From an uncultured Oscillospiraceae bacterium (GTDB lineage: Bacteria > Bacillota > Clostridia > Oscillospirales > Oscillospiraceae), in assembly GCA_944385465.1 (NCBI GenBank), contig CALWXH010000009.1, forward strand, positions 1-45,129: a stretch of 45,129 bases of DNA, given 5' to 3'. The translations under genes were made by a program, and so were the position numbers. Shown here piece after piece: positions 23,070-29,010 of the stretch. Each line of letters starts with the position of its first letter. The stretch's first letter is position 1. The notes beneath the pieces were generated by a model. That model was not told the DNA's origin and made no database searches. It saw only the letters and a list, made by a program, of their open reading frames with translations.

Positions 23070-24285
23070 CCTGAAGCAGCTGCGCTCTGTCGAACTGGAT
23101 CGGGCAGAAACCGCCCTGAAGGAAGGCAAGCGCGAGGAGTACACTGCGGCAATGGAAAAAGTGCGCAACATGAACTCCGAGATCAAGTCCGTGCAGGACC
23201 TGATCGATGAGCAGGACCGTAAGTTCCTGGAGAAAGCAGACGACCACCAGGTAGAGAAGGACAAGGCCGGGGAGCGGGGCAACGCCCTGATGAAGGGGGA
23301 GAAGGTGACCTTCTCCGTGCCCGAAGTGCGCAAGGCCCTGTGGGGGGTGAACAAGTCCATCACCCTGGGCACCGGAACCCTGGTGCAGCCCACCGGGGCA
23401 GGGGCCAACATCCGGGACAACCTGGAGACCACGGTGAGCTCCATCGTGGACCAGGTGCAGGTGCAGGATCTGGAGGGCATGGGTTCCCTGCTGGAGCCCT
23501 ACGTGATCACCGAGAGCGACGCCAAGGGTGGCAAGGTGACCACCAACGCTGGCACCGCCCGCACCGCCTCCGCCGACCCCACCTTCGGGGTGTCCAAGAT
23601 CGCCCCCTATGAGCTCAACGTGACCAACTATGTGGACCGGAACATCTCCCGGCTGTCCCCGGCCAACTACTATGTCAAGATCTATGGCATGGCCATGCGG
23701 GCCATGCGACGGAAACTGGCCGAGCTCATCGTCAACGGTGACGGCCAGTCTACCCCGGACATGTACGGCATGAAGAACGCCAAAAACCAGGCGGGCGGCG
23801 CGATCTTCGCCACGGAGAACCTCACGGCCATCAACGAGAACACCTTGGACCTGCTCTTCTACGCCTACGGCGGGGACGAGGAGATTGCCGGCAATGCCAG
23901 GCTGTTCCTGAACAAAGCGGACCTCAAGGCCTTCGGCCAGATCCGGGGCACCGCGGACAAGAACCGGGTGTACAAGATCCACCCCGACGCAGGCAACCCA
24001 AACATCGGCATGATCGAGGATGGGGGCAACTTTGTGCCCTACACCATCGTGTCCGCCCTCACCGCACTGTCCGGCTCCACTGCCGGGTCCAGCGCCATCC
24101 AGACCATGCTGTACGGCAGTCCCATAAACTATCTCCTGGGCCTGTTCGGCGGCTACTCCATCCGGGTGGATGAGAGCGTCAAGGCCGTGGAGCGGATGTA
24201 CACCATCCTGGGCGACGCCATGGTGGGCGGCAACCTGGTGGTCCACAACGGCATGGTGGTGGGCACCCTGGCCGCCACCGGCTGA
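23050..24285 (+). CDS. Major capsid protein (HK97 fold)
   Basis: A 411-residue protein. Residues 1-95 are a charged coiled-coil scaffold-like delta domain (LKQLRSVELDRAETALKEGKREEYTAAMEKVRNMNSEIK) that is usually cleaved. The mature part includes VQPTGAGANIRDNLETTVSSIVDQV, FGVSKIAPYELNVTNYVDRNISRLSPANYY and INYLLGLFGGYSIRVDES, typical of HK97-fold capsids. ATG 23050 follows GGAGGG. It assembles the icosahedral shell with the portal. Confidence 0.93.
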   Translation: MRRKLIDLKQLRSVELDRAETALKEGKREEYTAAMEKVRNMNSEIKSVQDLIDEQDRKFLEKADDHQVEKDKAGERGNALMKGEKVTFSVPEVRKALWGVNKSITLGTGTLVQPTGAGANIRDNLETTVSSIVDQVQVQDLEGMGSLLEPYVITESDAKGGKVTTNAGTARTASADPTFGVSKIAPYELNVTNYVDRNISRLSPANYYVKIYGMAMRAMRRKLAELIVNGDGQSTPDMYGMKNAKNQAGGAIFATENLTAINENTLDLLFYAYGGDEEIAGNARLFLNKADLKAFGQIRGTADKNRVYKIHPDAGNPNIGMIEDGGNFVPYTIVSALTALSGSTAGSSAIQTMLYGSPINYLLGLFGGYSIRVDESVKAVERMYTILGDAMVGGNLVVHNGMVVGTLAATG

Positions 24286-24290
24286 TTGCC

Positions 24291-24629
24291 ATGGCGCTGA
24301 GCGAGGAGCGGAAGGCCAGCCTGCTGGCATACTGCAAGCTCACCGAGCTGGCCGATGACCCGGACGTGCAGGTGCTCCTTCCCGCCCTCTACGACGGAGC
24401 GGTGGAGTATCTGGCGGACGCGGGCATCCAGGAGCCGGAGGAGGGCGCGGCCCGGGCCCGGTATGACCTGTGCGTCAACTACCTGGTGCTGGCGGCCATG
24501 GATCAGCGGGACGCCGCCGTGGTGGGCTCCACCGTGACGGACAACCCCGTCTTCCGGCGGATATTGACCCAGCTCAAGCTGAGCCAGCCGGCAAATCCGC
24601 AGACGCTTACGGATTTGGGGGTGACGTGA
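24291..24629 (+). CDS. Head-tail connector protein (gp6-like)
   Basis: A 112-residue helical protein (RKASLLAYCKLTELADDPDVQVLLPALYDGAVEYLADAGI ... RYDLCVNYLVLAAMDQRD) that matches HK97 gp6-like/DUF-type connectors. The C-terminal peptide NPQTLTDLGVT is encoded by copy 3 of the 24-bp palindrome and looks added to the protein end. Its stop overlaps the next start (TGATG). Confidence 0.85.
   Translation: MALSEERKASLLAYCKLTELADDPDVQVLLPALYDGAVEYLADAGIQEPEEGAARARYDLCVNYLVLAAMDQRDAAVVGSTVTDNPVFRRILTQLKLSQPANPQTLTDLGVT
24593..24616. repeat. 24-bp palindrome, copy 3, at the 3' end of the connector gene
   Basis: AAATCCGCA (24593-24601), GACGCT, then TACGGATTT (24608-24616), one mismatch from perfect symmetry. 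Including flanks, 27 of 28 bases match copy 2 inside the DUF3102 gene, although the two host proteins are unrelated. It ends 12 bp before the next start codon. Confidence 0.65.
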
Positions 24630-25186
24630 TGGCACCCAACCATATCGATGCCGGCAAGCTGGATGAGCGCGTCAAGGTTCTGGCCTTCACAGAACAGAGC
24701 CCGGGCGTCTGGACCTGGAAGCAGGTTCGGGCGACCTGGGCCAAGGTGGAGCTGTCCACCCGGCACAACGTGTGGTCCGTCCACGGCATTGGGGCCACCG
24801 GGGTGACCATGACCATGCGCCGGCAGGATCTGCGGCTGGCCAATGCCCTGGAGTGGCGGGGACAGCACTGCTTTGTTACCGCCATCGAACCCATGGGCCG
24901 CAGCCACCTGACGGTGAGCGCCGCCCTGGTAGCCCTGGCCCAGTGCGAGGACAAGGTGGCGGGGATCAAGTTTCCGGCCAGCCTGACCGAAAAGTACTTG
25001 GGCCACGAGCAGCTGGAGCCCTATGCCACCAACGTGCTGCGGCATGTGCTGGTGACGCCCAAGGCGATTCAGCTCAAGCCCGGCCAGCTGGTGGAGGTGG
25101 ACGGGACGGCCTGGCCGGTGACCCTGGCCCACACCCTGGACCTCTGGCATAACGAGTACGAGATCGAGAGGACGGTGGATCTGTAG
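24629..25186 (+). CDS. Head closure / head-tail joining protein
   Basis: A 185-residue protein. The N-terminal half (AGKLDERVKVLAFTEQSPGVWTWKQVRATWAKVELS ... VTMTMRRQDLRLANALEWRGQHCFVTAIEPMG) matches SPP1 gp16-like stopper proteins. The C-terminal extension (residues 110-185) contains a second small beta domain. ATG 24629 overlaps the previous stop. Confidence 0.8.
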   Translation: MAPNHIDAGKLDERVKVLAFTEQSPGVWTWKQVRATWAKVELSTRHNVWSVHGIGATGVTMTMRRQDLRLANALEWRGQHCFVTAIEPMGRSHLTVSAALVALAQCEDKVAGIKFPASLTEKYLGHEQLEPYATNVLRHVLVTPKAIQLKPGQLVEVDGTAWPVTLAHTLDLWHNEYEIERTVDL

Positions 25187-25304
25187 CCGCGGGCGTTCCT
25201 GCGGGAACGCCATAACCGCCTGGCGGCGGCGCGGCTCCAAAGGGGGACCAGTCCCCCTTTGGGGAACCCCCTGCCCTGCGGGGCGGACGAAAGGAGATTG
25301 CGCT
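25187..25304. repeat. Intergenic stem-loop cluster within the head-tail operon
   Basis: This 118-bp gap contains two inverted repeats: 25192-25199 / 25203-25211, and a perfect 12-bp stem 25237-25248 / 25251-25262 (CCAAAGGGGGAC / GTCCCCCTTTGG). No T-tract follows. It resembles GC-rich intergenic repeats of the host type. No gene is seen here. Confidence 0.55.
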
Positions 25305-25781
25305 GTGGAAATCCAACTGGATGCCAGCGAGCTGGACGAGCTCGTTGAACGGCTGGATAAATCCCCGGAGGTGATCCGGGAAGCCCGGCGGAAGGCCATG
25401 GAGCAGGCCGCCCCTAAGCTGCTGCAGCAGGTGCGCACGGAGATCGGTGGGTCCGGTAAGGTACAGCGGTGGCAGGACTCCTTCGTGGGCAGCCGGGGCG
25501 GCTATGCCGCCGCCCGGCCCAAGACCAAGACCTTTGCCCAGGACAACCGGGGGAAGGTCACCCGCTACCAGGTGGGGGCGGTGACCAACGCCATCAACTC
25601 CGGGCACCGTTTCTCCAGCCCCAGCGGGCGTAATCGGGACTACCGGCCCCGCATCCGCAGCGGGCAGCAGCGGGTCCCCGGGCGGCATTTCTACGAGGCT
25701 GCCCAGGCCAAGGTGCCCCAGGTGGCCCAGCAGGCTGCCCAGCAGATGGCGGATGCGCTGATCTCACATCTGGAGGGATGA
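25305..25781 (+). CDS. HK97 gp10-like tail completion protein
   Basis: A 158-residue protein (IQLDASELDELVERLDKSPEVIREARRKAMEQAAPKLLQQV) of the HK97 gp10 family, with a basic glycine-rich middle and an amphipathic C-terminal helix. It helps complete the tail or its connection. GTG 25305 follows AAAGGAG. Confidence 0.85.
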   Translation: MEIQLDASELDELVERLDKSPEVIREARRKAMEQAAPKLLQQVRTEIGGSGKVQRWQDSFVGSRGGYAAARPKTKTFAQDNRGKVTRYQVGAVTNAINSGHRFSSPSGRNRDYRPRIRSGQQRVPGRHFYEAAQAKVPQVAQQAAQQMADALISHLEG

Positions 25782-25784
25782 GCA

Positions 25785-26243
25785 ATGATCACACCCAACG
25801 ACATCATGGACCGGATCGCGGAGCTGGTGGCGGAGAAGTTCCCCGGGGAGGACATCCACTTGGAGCTGTGCCCCCAGGGCTTTACCCGGCCCTGCACACT
25901 GATCGTGCAAGATGAATGCACCTGTAATGTCGGTTTCGGCACGGCCATCATAGAGTTCTCTCCGGTATTTACCCTAACCACCTTTGTGCCCACGGATGAA
26001 TACCATCAAAGTCATTTGGCAGAGCTCCACCAGCGGCAAATGATCTTAACAGGATTATTCCTGCCGGGCTACATCAAGGTGAAAGATCGGGCACCAAAAG
26101 TCTCCAGTCTGAAGCTGGCCGGAGGCTATGACTATGATACCGTGACTGTAGCCCTCTCTTATACCCTGCTGCGCAGCGAATTTGAGGAAGCGGTTTCCGC
26201 CCCTCTCATGGAACATTTCAACTTCGATACACGAGGAGAGTGA
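25785..26243 (+). CDS. Tail terminator-like protein (DUF6838 type)
   Basis: A 152-residue protein (PNDIMDRIAELVAEKFPGEDIHLELCPQGFTRPCTLIVQ ... VTVALSYTLLRS) in the position and of the fold expected for a tail terminator, which caps the tail tube and sheath. Codon use shifts toward AT in its second half and stays so through the sheath gene. The gene starts 3 nt after the preceding stop. Confidence 0.75.
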   Translation: MITPNDIMDRIAELVAEKFPGEDIHLELCPQGFTRPCTLIVQDECTCNVGFGTAIIEFSPVFTLTTFVPTDEYHQSHLAELHQRQMILTGLFLPGYIKVKDRAPKVSSLKLAGGYDYDTVTVALSYTLLRSEFEEAVSAPLMEHFNFDTRGE

Positions 26244-26250
26244 TCAATCG

Positions 26251-27342
26251 ATGGGATTGCCTGAACTGTATTTTGCGTACCAAACTGCGGCGGAAACTGT
26301 GTCTGCTCGGAGTAAGCAGGGTGTCGTAGCACTGCTGCTGCAGGATGCCGGAGTCACCGCAGGCGTGTACACTGTAGCCCATGAAGCGGACATCCCTGCC
26401 GGGTTGGGCGCTGACAATGCGGACTATGTTAAGCGGGCTCTGGTCGGCTACATCAATCGCCCGCAGAAGCTCTATTTGTCGGTTGTGGCTGACAGCGCAG
26501 ATGTCGAGGATGCCTTGGCCCAGTTGACCAGTTTGAGCTACGACTATGTGGCCGGATTCCCCGATGCCGACGCAACCGCGGCAGAAGCACTTGCGGACGG
26601 CGTGGTCGAGCGTCGGAAAAAGAACTACATTGGGAAGGCAATTGTGCCCAGCTTTAGTGCCAATGATGTCGGGGTTATCAATTTCGCATCGTCTGGCATC
26701 AAAGCCGCAGCAGGCACCTTTGGCGGAATTGCACTGCCTGCGGGTGACTTCACAACTGCCGAGTACTGCTCGCGCATTGCCGGTATCCTGGCAGGCACAC
26801 CCGCAGAAGGCAGCGCAACGGGAGCGGCCCTGGACGAAGTGACCGAGGTCACAGAATCGACCAATGTCGATACCGATATCAATGGCGGAAAACTGATTTT
26901 GTATCACGATGGGCGAAAGGTGCGGATCGCACGGGCTGTAAATTCTTATGCGCCGTCTGGGAACCTGACCACGATTCTGCGCAAAATCAAGGCCATCGAG
27001 GTTATTGATTTGATCCACTACTATGCAGTCACCACCGCAGACGACCAGTATCGCGGCCAGTGCGCAAACACCTACGACAACAAGTGTCTGCTGGTGGCGG
27101 CCCTTCAGGATTTTCTGAGATCTCTGGAACCTGAATTGCTGGCCGAGGACAGCAGCTCCGCCCAGATCGATCTGGAGGCCACCCGGGCCTGGCTCAAGGA
27201 ACAGGGCACCGACGTGACCAACCTGTCGGATGAGGAAATCCGCCGCGCAGACACCGGCAGCTATGTGTTCATCTCTTTGGGCGGCCACATCGTGGACGCC
27301 ATGGAGGATTTCAAAATCGTGCTGTCGTTGACAAATCGGTAA
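26251..27342 (+). CDS. Contractile tail sheath protein (PBSX XkdK-like)
   Basis: A 363-residue sheath protein. It begins MGLPELYFAYQTAAETVSARSKQGVVALLL and ends with RADTGSYVFISLGGHIVDAMEDFKIVLSLTNR, typical of the conserved sheath C-terminus. Middle sequences such as NIDTDINGGKLILYHDGRKVRIARAVNS match XkdK-like proteins. This makes the virion a myovirus or tailocin-type particle. ATG 26251 has GAGGAG upstream. Confidence 0.92.
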   Translation: MGLPELYFAYQTAAETVSARSKQGVVALLLQDAGVTAGVYTVAHEADIPAGLGADNADYVKRALVGYINRPQKLYLSVVADSADVEDALAQLTSLSYDYVAGFPDADATAAEALADGVVERRKKNYIGKAIVPSFSANDVGVINFASSGIKAAAGTFGGIALPAGDFTTAEYCSRIAGILAGTPAEGSATGAALDEVTEVTESTNVDTDINGGKLILYHDGRKVRIARAVNSYAPSGNLTTILRKIKAIEVIDLIHYYAVTTADDQYRGQCANTYDNKCLLVAALQDFLRSLEPELLAEDSSSAQIDLEATRAWLKEQGTDVTNLSDEEIRRADTGSYVFISLGGHIVDAMEDFKIVLSLTNR

Positions 27343-27356
27343 GGGAGGGAAGATAA

Positions 27357-27785
27357 ATGCCACAGGTAATGGATGCATCTCTGGTGCGGTCCGGCTCTCA
27401 CGGTACGTGCTGGCTGGATGGGGAACTGATGACGGAGTGCTACGGTCTCCAGATCGTGGTAAACAAAACCAAGGAGCAGGTGCCCAGGTGCGGGGCCTTC
27501 ATGGCGGGCAACAAGCTGATGAGTGCCAATATCACCGGCACGGTTCGGCTGTACAACGCCACCAGTCGACTGATCGAACGTCAGGCGGAAAATCTGAAGG
27601 CCGGCCGGGACTCCCGGTTTGTAATCGTCTCCAAGCTGGCAGACCCGGACAACCCCAACATCCAGCGGGTGCAGGTGACTGGAGTGTCCTTTGACAACCT
27701 GACTCTGGCGGACTGGCAGGCAGCCCAAATTGGCACCATCGAGGCGCCGTTCACCGCGGACGACTACACTGTGCTGGAGTCCTAA
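27357..27785 (+). CDS. Tail tube protein (XkdM-like)
   Basis: A 142-residue protein (GSHGTCWLDGELMTECYGLQIVVNKTKEQVPRCGAFMAGNKLMSANITGTVRLY) that matches the XkdM tail tube family, directly behind the sheath gene as in PBSX. It ends with the standard EAPFTADDYTVLES. Confidence 0.92.
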   Translation: MPQVMDASLVRSGSHGTCWLDGELMTECYGLQIVVNKTKEQVPRCGAFMAGNKLMSANITGTVRLYNATSRLIERQAENLKAGRDSRFVIVSKLADPDNPNIQRVQVTGVSFDNLTLADWQAAQIGTIEAPFTADDYTVLES

Positions 27786-27816
27786 CCCGCCAAGGGCGGA
27801 AAAATGGAACAAACGT

Positions 27817-27845
27817 TTGACAGGCGGCGCCAAATAGGGTAGAAT
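27817..27845 (+). promoter_or_regulatory. Strong promoter of the type I toxin-like gene
   Basis: TTGACA (27817-27822), a 17-bp spacer and TAGAAT (27840-27845). The transcript would begin near 27852 with a perfect 10-bp hairpin (27851-27860 / 27864-27873), a typical stabilising 5' structure. This is an autonomous promoter in the middle of the late operon. Confidence 0.8.
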
Positions 27846-27924
27846 GAAAACGGCCTCCGCATCGCGGAGGCCGGGCGCTGTTACATATGGCGGTTAGCCC
27901 ATCTCCCGAGGGGAGGTGGTGCCT

Positions 27925-28020
27925 ATGGGAAACGGGCGTTGGGTTCAAGTCCTGCGTTTCGTGGTATGTTTCATCATAGTCCTTGTGATTATGATCCTCA
28001 TATCCCCAAAAGCGAGTTAG
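27925..28020 (+). CDS. 31-residue hydrophobic peptide, candidate type I toxin
   Basis: The 31-residue peptide has a short basic start (MGNGRWVQVLR), one hydrophobic helix (FVVCFIIVLVIMILI) and a short polar end. The ribosome site GGGGAGGTGG (27910-27919) is paired with CATCTCC (27900-27906) in a 7-bp stem, so translation should be repressed in the full-length RNA. It has its own consensus promoter and 5' hairpin, and an antisense RNA promoter faces it from 28105-28132. These are the features of prophage type I toxins such as TxpA, BsrG and the C. difficile modules. I do not identify a named family. Confidence 0.7.
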   Translation: MGNGRWVQVLRFVVCFIIVLVIMILISPKAS

Positions 28021-28098
28021 CCGCCCGGCTGCACCCGAGCGGCTAACTGATCACGGTTAGTCTGCAAAGGGGCTGACCGCTTGTGACAGCGCCCTTTC
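28005..28098 (-). ncRNA. Candidate antisense antitoxin RNA
   Basis: From the minus-strand promoter at 28105-28132 an RNA of about 93 nt would start near 28098. It would end at the hairpin 28016-28047 (perfect 9-bp arms GTTAGCCGC / GCGGCTAAC) followed by TTTT (28007-28010 on the minus strand). It covers the 3' untranslated part and the last few bases of the toxin mRNA. A second stem (CGGTTAG...CTGACCG, about 28054-28079) lies in the overlap and could be the kissing loop. Confidence 0.65.
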
Positions 28099-28104
28099 AT
28101 TCTT

Positions 28105-28132
28105 ATTATAGCGCTTTAGGCCGCTTTGTCAA
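28105..28132 (-). promoter_or_regulatory. Consensus promoter of the antitoxin RNA
   Basis: TTGACA (28127-28132), a 16-bp spacer and TATAAT (28105-28110) on the minus strand, both hexamers perfect. No protein-coding gene lies downstream on this strand for many kilobases, which points to an RNA product. Confidence 0.8.
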
Positions 28133-28178
28133 GGCAGACAAGGCGGCTTTTATTTTATCATGAAAGGATTTGTTGGCC

Positions 28179-28589
28179 GTGACAGAGACAACCAAGACGC
28201 AAAGCAATAATCAGCTCAATATCCTCCGGATTCTCCTGGATGGGGATGCTCCGGACGTGCGAACCCAGCGCGAGACCAAGGTCTATGAGGTGAGGCGCCT
28301 GAGCAAAGCACTGGGTAGACCAGTATGCTTCACCTTGCGGGGGCTGCCCTATGGTCGGGTGCAGGAGCTGCAGCGCCTACAAGAAGACGTACCCTGCCAC
28401 ATCGTGCTGGAGGGCTGTGTCGATCCCAGCTTCCGAGACCCGGAGCTGTTGGCAAAATACCGGGCAGCTACCCCCCTCGACGCGATCCAGGCGCTGCTGC
28501 TCCCCGGGGAGATTGAAGACTTGTCCCGGGCCGTGGAGCGTCTGACAGGGTTTCGCCAGAATACCATCCGCGAAATAAAAAACGGATAA
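28179..28589 (+). CDS. Tail assembly chaperone (XkdN-like), zero-frame product
   Basis: A 136-residue protein (QLNILRILLDGDAPDVRTQRETKVYEVRRLSKALGRPVCFTLRGLPYGRVQEL ... FRDPELLAKYRAATPLDAIQALLLPGEIEDLSRAVERLTGF) of the XkdN/phage tail assembly chaperone family. These proteins coat the tape measure during tail assembly. GTG 28179 fits AAAGGAT about 10 nt upstream better than TTG 28170. The heptamer A-AAA-AAC at 28577-28583, just before the TAA stop, is a classical -1 frameshift signal. Confidence 0.85.
   Translation: MTETTKTQSNNQLNILRILLDGDAPDVRTQRETKVYEVRRLSKALGRPVCFTLRGLPYGRVQELQRLQEDVPCHIVLEGCVDPSFRDPELLAKYRAATPLDAIQALLLPGEIEDLSRAVERLTGFRQNTIREIKNG
28577..28583 (+). promoter_or_regulatory. 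Programmed -1 frameshift slippery heptamer
   Basis: A-AAA-AAC in the zero frame (codons ATA AAA AAC GGA TAA). Slippage continues in the -1 frame for 58 codons to TAA at 28757-28759. Tail chaperone genes of long-tailed phages use such shifts to make a short and a long form. Confidence 0.85.
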
Positions 28590-28759
28590 GGGAGGGCGGG
28601 GACCCGGACCTGGACCTCCTGTGGTGGTTGTTCCGACACAAGAATGTGATGCCCTGGGAGGTATACTCCCAGAGCCAGGGCTATCGGGACCTGGTTTATG
28701 CCATGGCATCCTTCGAGTGCGATGAAAAAATGACCTCCGCGGCACAGCGGAGGTCATAA
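28583..28759 (+). CDS. Tail chaperone -1 frameshift extension (gpGT-like C-terminus)
   Basis: The -1 frame after the slippery site encodes GGDPDLDLLWWLFRHKNVMPWEVYSQSQGYRDLVYAMASFECDEKM, a compact helical domain like the T part of G-T chaperones. It has no credible start codon or ribosome site of its own. The complete long form would be about 193 residues (28179-28759). Its last codons overlap the terminator hairpin of the minus-strand moron. Confidence 0.75.
   Translation, partial: RIREGGDPDLDLLWWLFRHKNVMPWEVYSQSQGYRDLVYAMASFECDEKMTSAAQRRS
28725..28757 (-). terminator. Intrinsic terminator of the minus-strand moron
   Basis: On the minus strand ATGACCTCCGC (28747-28757) pairs perfectly over 11 bp with GCGGAGGTCAT (28730-28740) around a 6-nt loop and is followed by T6 (28725-28730). 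On the plus strand it lies within the tail chaperone extension and has no T-tract. Confidence 0.85.
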
Positions 28760-28936
28760 CCCAGGAATGAGTAGGCTGAGGATCAGGACTGCGCCCAACA
28801 GGCAGCAACCAAGCCCCACCCAGATCAAGGGACGGCGGAAGGCAAGGTGGCAGGTCAACCCCGGCTCCAGCTGGGAAACACTGAGCAACGCTCCGCACAC
28901 AGCCAAGACAATGCCTATGATCAGTAGGGGGATCAT
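28754..28936 (-). CDS. Small two-helix membrane protein, antisense moron
   Basis: A 60-residue protein with two transmembrane helices (LLIIGIVLAVCGALLSVSQL and PLIWVGLGCCLLGAVLILSLLI) and a short basic loop. AGGAGG lies 8-9 nt before ATG 28936. It has its own promoter (28974-29001) and terminator (28725-28757), and it is opposite to the late operon. This is the classic layout of a moron expressed from the lysogen. A membrane role such as superinfection exclusion is inference from size and context. Confidence 0.8.
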   Translation of the reverse strand: MIPLLIIGIVLAVCGALLSVSQLEPGLTCHLAFRRPLIWVGLGCCLLGAVLILSLLIPGL

Positions 28937-28973
28937 GTTCCAATGCCTCCTCTCCCATTTATCTTACAAGTTC

Positions 28974-29001
28974 AGTATACCAGAATTGACCAGAAAGTCA
29001 A
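28974..29001 (-). promoter_or_regulatory. Promoter of the minus-strand moron
   Basis: TTGACT (28996-29001), a 16-bp spacer and TATACT (28974-28979) with an extended TG upstream of the -10 (TGGTATACT). It lies just ahead of the tape-measure start codon and faces away from it. Confidence 0.8.
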
Positions 29002-29010
29002 GGTGAGACC

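Noticed and set aside
27925..28020. Treating the 31-residue peptide as a holin
   Set aside because: The real holin candidate is next to the amidase at 38202-38411; this peptide has its own promoter, sequestered ribosome site and antisense RNA, which fits a type I toxin better.
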